Made by a program: the position numbers and the translations under genes. Below the pieces are notes generated by a model. It was given only the letters and a program-made list of their open reading frames with translations, was not told the DNA's origin and searched no databases. Below are positions 7,606-14,362 of a stretch of DNA of 64,000 nt, piece after piece. Position 1 is the first letter of the stretch, and each line of letters starts with the position of its first letter. Source of the stretch: Burkholderiaceae bacterium (GTDB lineage Bacteria > Pseudomonadota > Gammaproteobacteria > Burkholderiales > Burkholderiaceae_E); assembly GCA_019635275.1 (NCBI GenBank), contig JAHBZV010000008.1:1-64000 (forward strand), in the 5' to 3' direction.

Positions 7606-8205
7606 GTGAAGAACTCCCTGCTGCTCCGCTCGGCCCTGGCCCTGGCCATGGCCACCCCCCTGCTGGCCTCGGCCGAATCCCAACTGGTCACCGGCGCCGG
7701 CAATGCCGCCGCCCGCCTGGATTTCCGCGTCATCGTCCCGCGCGTGCTGTTCCTGGGCGTGGGCACCGGCGCCGCCGCCGCCACCCCGGCCAACAACACC
7801 ACCGTCGACACGGTGACCTTCGACTACTCCGCCAACCCGGCGGCCGTCGGCACCGGCGCGGCGGCCGGCACCATCACCGGCAACGTGGTGCCGGTGCGCG
7901 TGATCGGCAACAACGGCCAGATCACCCTGGCGGCCTCCACCACCGGCGCCCTGACCAACGCCACGGCCGACACCATCGCCTGGTCCGAGATCACCGCCAC
8001 CAGCAGCCAGGCCGCCACCCTCCCCAGCCCGGTCATTCCGAACACCGGCGCGGGCGCGGCGAGCAACGTCTCCCTGTCCTCCGGCACCAAGGTCACGGAC
8101 CGCTCGGCCAACTGGACCTTCAGCTACGCCAACTCGGCCGTGGTGGCCCCCGGCACCTACGGCACCACCAACGGCCGCGTGACCTACACCGCGTCCATGC
8201 CCTGA
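7606..8205 (+). CDS. Secreted fimbrial subunit-like protein (subunit G, paralogue of D)
   Basis: The product is 199 residues from a GTG at 7606 with AAGGAA upstream. Signal peptide to about residue 23 (LLASA). The mature protein contains ARLDFRVIVPRVLFLGVGTG, NGQITLAASTTGAL, ASNVSLSSGTKV and TDRSANWTFSYANSAV, and closes with GRVTYTASMP. The alignment with subunit D (5259-5873) runs over the full length. There is no cysteine. It is the first gene behind the AT-rich intergenic region, so it may be the major subunit of cassette 2. GC-rich inverted repeats (for example the palindrome at 8245-8258) follow it, as a hairpin follows subunit A. Confidence 0.7.
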   Translation: MKNSLLLRSALALAMATPLLASAESQLVTGAGNAAARLDFRVIVPRVLFLGVGTGAAAATPANNTTVDTVTFDYSANPAAVGTGAAAGTITGNVVPVRVIGNNGQITLAASTTGALTNATADTIAWSEITATSSQAATLPSPVIPNTGAGAASNVSLSSGTKVTDRSANWTFSYANSAVVAPGTYGTTNGRVTYTASMP

Positions 8206-8373
8206 AGGCGCGGGCCCGGCCGCGGCGGTTCGCCGCCCGGTGACGCCGGGCGCCCGGCCAGCGCCGGGTCACGGCGGGAGCGCACCGCCCCGTCGCCCGG
8301 CTGCCCCACCCGATCCGCCCCCCGAAAGGGACGCGCCCCGAACCGCCCTGGAAGCCCAAGGCCCCGAGACACC

Positions 8374-9030
8374 ATGCCGCGCACCGCGCCCTCGCGCACC
8401 CTCAGAACCGCCGCCGGTGCTGTCCTGCTGTTGCTGGGCCTGGCGGACATGGCCACCGCCCACGCCTGGTCGCTGAACATCAGCGCCGGCAGCCGCCGCC
8501 TGTTCCTGCACGTGGGCAATGGCGCGGTGAGCAACGCCAGCGGCAATTTCAATGGCGCCACGGGCACCAATGGGGCCATCAACCTGGTGCAGGTCACGGT
8601 GCCGGCGGCCCAGCTGGGCAACGGCAGCGACCTGGCCATGACCAGCGACAGCACCCAATCCACCAGCTTGTATGGCGACGGCAACAACACCTGCCCCACG
8701 CCGTCCACCCAGGTGATGGTGGGCGCCGGCTACCGCCGCAACGGCGGCTCGGCCAGCGCCACGCTCGGCGTCACCTCTCCGGCCAGCCTCACCAGCGCCG
8801 CGGGCGACACGATCCCGTTCACCGAAATCAGCTGGACCGTCTCGGCCCCGGGCAGCGGCGTGCCCAACGTGATCCCCGCCGGTACCTTCAATGGCGCCAC
8901 GCAGACCCTCGCCACGGTGCCCGGCAACACCTACATCGAGAACTGCCACACCTTCAGCTACGCCAACAACGCCGTGCGCGCGGCGGGCACCTACAACGGA
9001 CGGGTGACCTACACCCTGAGCGCGCCATGA
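8374..9030 (+). CDS. Secreted fimbrial subunit-like protein (subunit H, with cysteines)
   Basis: The product is 218 residues with a signal peptide ending at about residue 29 (ATAHA). The mature start WSLNISAGSRRLFLHVGNG is a variant of the shared block. Two cysteines (NNTCPTP and ENCHTF) can form a disulfide. It ends with FSYANNAVRAAGTYNGRVTYTLSAP, very close to the ending of subunit G. The counterpart in cassette 1 by position and cysteine content is subunit B. The stop overlaps the ATG of the next gene (ATGA). Confidence 0.65.
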   Translation: MPRTAPSRTLRTAAGAVLLLLGLADMATAHAWSLNISAGSRRLFLHVGNGAVSNASGNFNGATGTNGAINLVQVTVPAAQLGNGSDLAMTSDSTQSTSLYGDGNNTCPTPSTQVMVGAGYRRNGGSASATLGVTSPASLTSAAGDTIPFTEISWTVSAPGSGVPNVIPAGTFNGATQTLATVPGNTYIENCHTFSYANNAVRAAGTYNGRVTYTLSAP

Positions 9031-9497
9031 GCCGCGCGCGCCCGCTGGCCCGCCTGAGCGCCGCCCTGCTGGGCGCCGCGCTGACCCTGCCGGCGGCGGC
9101 CAACCCGCACCGCCTGGACGATTCCCAGAGCTACACCGTCCCGCCCAACGTGCAGATGCAGTGGCTGCCGCTGCAGCCCGGCCAGCCCTTCGGGCAGGGC
9201 ATGGAGGCCTGGCTGCGCGTGAACGTGCGCATCGACACCCGCCCGTGGGCGGGCCGCAGCGGGCGGATCTACATGGTGCTGCCCTCGGACCAGGCCTCGC
9301 GCGTCGAGGCCGCCTGGACCACCCAGGGCCGGCTGCTGGCCGGGCGGCTGCTGTCCGGCGAGCGGGCCCTGGTCTACGCCGGCCCCATACCCGGCCCGAC
9401 GCTGCAGGACCAGCTGCGGGTGCGCCTGCGCGCCAACCCGGACTGGACCGCCCACAGCCGCCGCCTGGACTTCCATTTCGAACTGGACGTGGACTGA
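9027..9497 (+). CDS. Secreted protein of the fibre locus (type C, second copy)
   Basis: The product is 156 residues from an ATG overlapping the previous stop. Signal peptide to about residue 24 (LPAAA). The mature start NPHRLDDSQS and the later stretch GRLLAGRLLSGERALVYAGPIPGP match the pattern of the 4744-5262 product, so these two are paralogues. The ending is DFHFELDVD. No cysteine in the mature part. The same order, a cysteine-containing subunit followed by a type C protein with an overlapping start, occurs in both cassettes; this suggests a fixed functional pair. Family unknown. Confidence 0.65.
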   Translation: MSRARPLARLSAALLGAALTLPAAANPHRLDDSQSYTVPPNVQMQWLPLQPGQPFGQGMEAWLRVNVRIDTRPWAGRSGRIYMVLPSDQASRVEAAWTTQGRLLAGRLLSGERALVYAGPIPGPTLQDQLRVRLRANPDWTAHSRRLDFHFELDVD

Positions 9498-9504
9498 ACG
9501 CCCC

Positions 9505-10314
9505 ATGCGCACCGCCTCCTTGACACGCCTGTTGCTCGCCGCCGGGGCCGCCGCGCTCGCCCTTCAGGCCGCCCCCGCCGGGGCGCAGGGCTTCGCCGCC
9601 TACATCACGCCGCCCCGCTTCGAGCTGCGGCTGAACGCCGGCGAGGCTTCGCGCCAGGTGGTGGAGATCCAGCACGCGGGCCTGCAGAAGGGCAGCTACC
9701 GCGTCTACACGAACGACTGGAGCCTGCGCGCCGACCAGTCGGTGGACTTCAGCGACGCCCTGGCGCCCGACAGCTGCCGCCCCTGGGTGGCGATCGAGCG
9801 GCGCGAGCTCAGCATCGACCCCGGCGCGCGCTACCGCTACCGCTTCGAGATCACGCCGCCGCCGGACACGCCGGCGCGCGAGTGCCGCTTCGCGCTGATG
9901 ATCGAAGGCCTGGACACCACGCGCGTGCAGGGTGACCTGAACTTCCCCGTGGGCGGGCGCATCGGCGTGATCGTCTACGCCGCCGTCGGCGACGCCGCGC
10001 CACAGCTGGCCATCACCGGCACGCGCGTGGTCACGGTGCAGGGCCAGCCCACCGCCGTGGTGGACGTGCGCAACAGCGGCAAGGCCCACGGCCGGCTGGA
10101 GGGCTTCGTCAATGGCACCGACGCCCGCGGCGCGCGCGTGGAGATGGCGCCGGCCGACCTGCCCATTCTGCCGGGCGAGACGCGCGCGGTGGCGATCCTC
10201 CCGGTGCCGGACAACGGCAAGCCCGCGCCCGAGCTGAGTTTCCCGCTGACCATCAAAGGCAACCTGGAGTGGGGCAAGAACCGCCTGCCGCTGGACGCCC
10301 GCTTCGCGCCCTGA
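9505..10314 (+). CDS. Periplasmic fimbrial-type chaperone (cassette 2)
   Basis: The product is 269 residues with a signal peptide to about residue 28 (APAGAQ). It aligns with the chaperone at 5891-6754: PPRFELRLNAGE, NDWSLR, SCRPWVAIER, ECRFALMIEG, GRIGVIVYAAVG, VVDVRNSGKAHGRLEGF, ILPGETRA and GNLEWGKN. The two cysteines are kept. It starts 8 bases after the type C gene and is followed 9 bases later by the usher-like gene. Two chaperones for one usher suggest that each chaperone serves its own subunit group; this is inference. Confidence 0.75.
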   Translation: MRTASLTRLLLAAGAAALALQAAPAGAQGFAAYITPPRFELRLNAGEASRQVVEIQHAGLQKGSYRVYTNDWSLRADQSVDFSDALAPDSCRPWVAIERRELSIDPGARYRYRFEITPPPDTPARECRFALMIEGLDTTRVQGDLNFPVGGRIGVIVYAAVGDAAPQLAITGTRVVTVQGQPTAVVDVRNSGKAHGRLEGFVNGTDARGARVEMAPADLPILPGETRAVAILPVPDNGKPAPELSFPLTIKGNLEWGKNRLPLDARFAP

Positions 10315-10322
10315 AGGCCTCG

Positions 10323-12287
10323 ATGCCGCGTCCGCGCCTCGGCCTGCTGATCCTCCTGGGTGCCTGGGCGCCCTGGCTGGGCGCCCAGACCGGCGAGCCC
10401 CCGCCCGCCGGCGGCGCCGCGCCCTACCTGGACCGCGTGATCGAGAACCTGCCGCCCGAACCGGCGGACACCGCCGCCGACACCCCCTACGACCGCGACG
10501 GCTGGCCGCGCTACCTGCGGCTGGAGGCGCGCGTGGGCTCACAGCCCTTCGACCAGCGACGCCGCGCCCGCATTGGCTACGGCCTGTACGGCCTGCTGGA
10601 CACGCCCAACCACGGCAGCCTGTCCATCGACGGCAACTACGCCCCAGCCGACAGCAGCGGCACGCTGACGCTGCGCCAGCGCGCCATGCCGCTGGACGGC
10701 GGCTGGCTGGCCAGCCACGAGCTGGGCGTGATCAACCCGCCCCTGCCGGGCATCCTGCGCCTGCCGGCGCGCGTGTTCGTGCCCAGCGCGCTGCTGCAGG
10801 GCGCCAGCGCCGAATGGGACAACCCGGGCCGCGGCCTGCAGCTGCAGGCCAGCACCGGCGAACCCGGTCGGCTCGACTTCCTGCCGGCCAACGGCTTTCG
10901 CCGCCTGCCCGGCCAGCGCACGGCCTTCGGCGGCCAGTGGCGCCTGGGCGCGGACGAGGCCAACCCGCTGTCCAACCAGGGCTGGACGGTCGCGCTGCGG
11001 CACGAGGAGGGGCGGCGCGTGTCGGTGCTGGACACCCCTACCCAGCCCGGCGACACCGTCAACGCCGACGCCACCCTGCTGGCCCTGCGGCGCGAAGACG
11101 CCGGCTACCGCCTGCAGGGCCAGCTGATGAGCGCGCGCTCCAGCCAGTTCAGCGGCTCGCGCAGCGGCTTCTGGTTCGACGGCGAATGGGACGACGGCCC
11201 GCGCACCCACGGCCTGGGCGCCTACCGCCTGCAGCCGAACCTGAGCTGGGCGAACCTGCCCATGGCCAACGACCTGGTCGGCGCCTACGCGCGCACGGCC
11301 TGGCGCACGCGGCAGTGGTCGGCCGAGGGTTCCGTCGACTGGCTCGACTCCCTCAGCGGGCGCAGCGGCAGCGGCACCTTCGCCACCGGCTCGGCGCGCT
11401 GGCGCCTCAACCGCGACCACAGCCTGGGCGCCGGCGCCACCCTGCGCCGCTTCGACGGCGACGCCTGGAGCACCTGGGGCGACTGGCGTTTCCAGAACGG
11501 CTGGGGCACCAGCGGCCTGCGCCTGGAACTCACGCATGGCCAGGGCGCGCCCGACTCGCGCTGGCTGAGTTGGGACCAGGAGTGGGCCGCGCAACAGGGC
11601 TGGGCGGTCTCCACCAGCCTCGGCCTGCGAAACTACGACGCCTTCCAGGCCCAGCCCGCCGAGAACGCCTGGAACGCCGCGCTGAGCCTGTCCGCGCCGC
11701 TGGGCAACCGCGCCGGGCTGCGCGGCAACCTCGCCACCGAGCGCGGCGACAACGGTCAGTCGCGCCACAGCCTGAATCTGAGCGCCAACTGGCGCATCGA
11801 CCCGCGCTGGAGCGTGGAGGCCAGCTACAACCGCTCCAGCGGCCGCAGCCGCCTCGCGCCCTCGCTGGACCCGCTGGCGCCCTTCCTGCCGCTCACCGTG
11901 CCGGATTCGGACCGCTCGTTCTACGTGCTGCTGCGCTACGAGTTCGAGGCCGGCAGCCGCAGCGTGCCCCTGGGTGGGCGCGCCGCCGACGGCGGCGGGC
12001 GCATCGAGGGCACGGTGTACTTCGACACCAACCGCAACGGCACGCAGGAAGCCAGCGAGGCCGGCGTGCCCAACGCCACCGTCTACCTGGACAACCGCTA
12101 CGCCGTGCGCACCGACAGCCAGGGCCGCTTCGAATTCCCCTTCGTGGCCAGCGGGCCGCGCACGCTCAGCGTGCGCAACGACAGCCTGCCGCTGCCCTGG
12201 GGCGTGGTCGACAAGGGTCAGGCCCTGCTGGAGGTGCGCCGGCGCGAGAGCGTGTCGGTGAGCATTCCCGTGCAGCGCAATGAATAA
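10323..12287 (+). CDS. Compact usher-like outer-membrane protein with SdrD_B-like end
   Basis: The product is 654 residues. Signal peptide to about residue 21 (WLGAQ). Residues about 60-560 show repeated amphipathic strands rich in Trp, Arg, Gly and aromatic ends, as in outer-membrane barrels (for example WRLGADEANPLSNQGWTVAL and WSVEASYNRSSGRSRL); the region around GVINPPLPGILRLPARVFVP resembles ushers. The last 95 residues form an SdrD_B/CNA_B-like beta domain: GTVYFDTNRNGTQEASEAGV, then TVYLDN, RTDSQGRFEF. Classical ushers have about 800 residues with plug and two C-terminal domains; this protein is shorter. It is the only transporter candidate in the locus. It may also be a structural barrel rather than a true usher. 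Confidence 0.65.
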   Translation: MPRPRLGLLILLGAWAPWLGAQTGEPPPAGGAAPYLDRVIENLPPEPADTAADTPYDRDGWPRYLRLEARVGSQPFDQRRRARIGYGLYGLLDTPNHGSLSIDGNYAPADSSGTLTLRQRAMPLDGGWLASHELGVINPPLPGILRLPARVFVPSALLQGASAEWDNPGRGLQLQASTGEPGRLDFLPANGFRRLPGQRTAFGGQWRLGADEANPLSNQGWTVALRHEEGRRVSVLDTPTQPGDTVNADATLLALRREDAGYRLQGQLMSARSSQFSGSRSGFWFDGEWDDGPRTHGLGAYRLQPNLSWANLPMANDLVGAYARTAWRTRQWSAEGSVDWLDSLSGRSGSGTFATGSARWRLNRDHSLGAGATLRRFDGDAWSTWGDWRFQNGWGTSGLRLELTHGQGAPDSRWLSWDQEWAAQQGWAVSTSLGLRNYDAFQAQPAENAWNAALSLSAPLGNRAGLRGNLATERGDNGQSRHSLNLSANWRIDPRWSVEASYNRSSGRSRLAPSLDPLAPFLPLTVPDSDRSFYVLLRYEFEAGSRSVPLGGRAADGGGRIEGTVYFDTNRNGTQEASEAGVPNATVYLDNRYAVRTDSQGRFEFPFVASGPRTLSVRNDSLPLPWGVVDKGQALLEVRRRESVSVSIPVQRNE

Positions 12288-12294
12288 GCGCTGA

Positions 12295-14290
12295 CGGGCG
12301 CGCATAGGAATTTCAAACGGTCTGGTCTGTGAAAAGCCTGGAAAGCCCGACTCAGCCCTGGGTGGGCAGCCGATGCCTGCCTGGATGGCTTGGAACTGGC
12401 GCCTGGGCCGTTGCCTTGTCTGGATTCGGCCCGCCCTGACGGCTCGCCTCGCGCTCGTTGGGCCTTGATCTCGGGGTTGACCCTGTGTTTTCCGCCATCC
12501 AGTCCGCACGCGGGCGCAGCGCCACCGGCCACTGGCGCCAGGCTGCGCAGCCCTTTGTGATGTGTACGGTGTCCGGGACGGTCGACGCGGCTCAGGCGGC
12601 TTCAGTCTTGCCGCGCCTCGCGCGCTCGGCCTCTGGGCGGCGGCTGCGGATCCAGTCCCAGGTGGGTCAGGATCTTCTCGATCACCGGTCGCTCCAGGAT
12701 GGCCGCGATGATCTTGAGCTCCCCGGCGCCGCAGTTGGGGCAGTGCTGCATGTCGATGTCGAACACGCGCTTGAGTAGCCGCGCCCAAGCAATTCGGTGC
12801 GGTCGGTCCGGCCGGTCCGGGTTAGTCTCGGTCTGGACCACGCATTCGCTGGCGGCAACGGCTGCGGTGGCCCGTTCCTCCACCTCGGGCCCTTGCGGCA
12901 CCACCAGGGACCGCAGCTTGGCGTTGGGCGCCAGCACGCCGTGGAACCTGATGAGATGCAGACGCGGCCGGGGAACCAGCGCCGCAAGCCGCTGCATGAA
13001 CTCCAGCGGGCTCAAGACCAGATGCGTCGTGCCGTCGCGCCACGGTGTCTTCAGCTTCAGCTCGACCTGCCCGGCGGCATTGACCTGCACCCGTTCGTCG
13101 GAAAGCGCCGGCCGGGTGATGTAGCGGCACAGCTGCTCCAGCCGCTTGCGGTCATGGGCTTCGACCCGCACCGCGGCGTGCAGGCTGAATCCGTCGATGT
13201 CGGCGCACAGCGGCTGGCGGGCCGAGTCCTCGCGCGGCATCGCGCCTCTCAGGGTCAGCACCTTCTGCCCGGCGCGCGGCCCGAAGGCGATTCGGTAGGT
13301 GATGGCCGCGGCCTGCAGCGGCCGCAGCGTGCGCGCCTCCTCGCCGTCGGCATCCGGCTCGGCCAGGTAGGTCTGGCCCATGTCTTCGACCAGCACGCCC
13401 CGGCGCGTGAGCATCTTCATCAGCCGGGCGATGACGGTCTGCAGCAGCGCGTGCAATTCGTCGTCGGTGGGCGCATCCGCCTCAATGAAGGCCGGCGAAC
13501 CATCGGCGTCGCAGCAGTACACCCCGTCCAGTACCAGACAGTGCAGGTGGATGTTGAGGTTGGCGGCCGAGCCAAAGCGCTGGATCAGCGTGACGGCGCC
13601 GCCGTGACCTTCGTCAGCCTTGAGCCCCGCCTGCCGCAGCAGATGTCGCGTGACCACGCGCTGCACCACCTGCAGCACCGGCGTGACCAGTTCCGGCTGC
13701 GCGGCCAGCAGCACGCGCAGCGGGATCGGCAGCGACAGCACCCATTGCCGCACCGGCACGTGCGGGATGACGTGGTCGACCAGGTGCGCAGCGGTCTGCG
13801 ACATGCGCCGGGCGCCGCAAGAGGGGCAGAATCCCCGGCGCTTGCAGCTGAAGGCCAGCAGCTTGTCGTGGCCGCACTCGCCGCAGCGTAGCCGCAGGAA
13901 TCCATGCGCCAGGATGCCGCACTCGAGGAAGGCGTCGAACTCGTCCTTGATGAACCGCGGCAACTCGGCGTCCGTGCTGGCCTCGGTGTGGGCGATGAAG
14001 CTGGCCGCATGCTGCTGGACCAGGCGGTACAGCGTGGTCTGCTCCGGTCGGTGGCGTTCGTAGTGGAGCCGGCTGGCCAAGCCGGGTAAGGAACCGGGCT
14101 GGCGGGCGGCGTGCACGGCATGCAGAGGACTCGATGGGGACCTCTACCGTCCCAGCATCGCCCTGCACTCGCCATCGCCCTTCGGTCGGGCTTGTGGGTG
14201 CAAGAAGATGGCCCTCCACCGGGTGCAGCCGGTTGGGGTGGGCCAGCCCCGGCGGGAGTCCGTCGTTCACCTTAGTGCCGATATCCCCGT
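12295..14290 (-). mobile_element. IS91-family (rolling-circle) insertion element
   Basis: The element is defined by its transposase (12602-14116). By family rules the origin end lies behind the 3' end of the transposase gene, here towards 12300, and the terminus end lies in front of its 5' end, here about 14280. The 314 bases at 12288-12601 and the 246 bases at 14117-14362 have no other gene and are best explained as its flanks. IS91 elements have no inverted repeats or target duplications, so exact ends cannot be read. The left end abuts the stop of the usher-like gene; the right end lies about 75 bases before the traG-like start. Confidence 0.65.
12602..14116 (-). CDS. IS91-family transposase
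   Basis: The product is 504 residues. The N-terminal zinc-binding domain is visible as CGECGHDK...CKRRGFCPSCGARR (about residues 78-105). The HUH-type metal motif appears as NLNIHLHCLVLDG, and the catalytic tyrosine in LCRYITRPALS (about residue 330). A C-terminal CPNCGAGELKII zinc pair follows. The ISCR-like single tyrosine motif fits this subgroup. The enzyme nicks one strand and drives rolling-circle transposition, sometimes carrying along neighbouring DNA beyond the terminus. It appears full length. Its divergent neighbour beyond the terminus is the traG-like gene, whose 5' part is found again at the window start. Confidence 0.92.
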   Translation of the reverse strand: MHAARQPGSLPGLASRLHYERHRPEQTTLYRLVQQHAASFIAHTEASTDAELPRFIKDEFDAFLECGILAHGFLRLRCGECGHDKLLAFSCKRRGFCPSCGARRMSQTAAHLVDHVIPHVPVRQWVLSLPIPLRVLLAAQPELVTPVLQVVQRVVTRHLLRQAGLKADEGHGGAVTLIQRFGSAANLNIHLHCLVLDGVYCCDADGSPAFIEADAPTDDELHALLQTVIARLMKMLTRRGVLVEDMGQTYLAEPDADGEEARTLRPLQAAAITYRIAFGPRAGQKVLTLRGAMPREDSARQPLCADIDGFSLHAAVRVEAHDRKRLEQLCRYITRPALSDERVQVNAAGQVELKLKTPWRDGTTHLVLSPLEFMQRLAALVPRPRLHLIRFHGVLAPNAKLRSLVVPQGPEVEERATAAVAASECVVQTETNPDRPDRPHRIAWARLLKRVFDIDMQHCPNCGAGELKIIAAILERPVIEKILTHLGLDPQPPPRGRAREARQD

Positions 14291-14362
14291 GCTTTTGAGG
14301 TCGTTCCTGGCCGACGCCATCGTCACATCGCTTCAGGATCCACGCTCCCCCTGGAGCGACGC

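Noticed and set aside
12458..12778. Possible 106-residue gene on the plus strand
   Set aside because: It overlaps the IS91 transposase antisense and has no recognisable protein features; the non-overlapping part lies in the element's origin-side flank.
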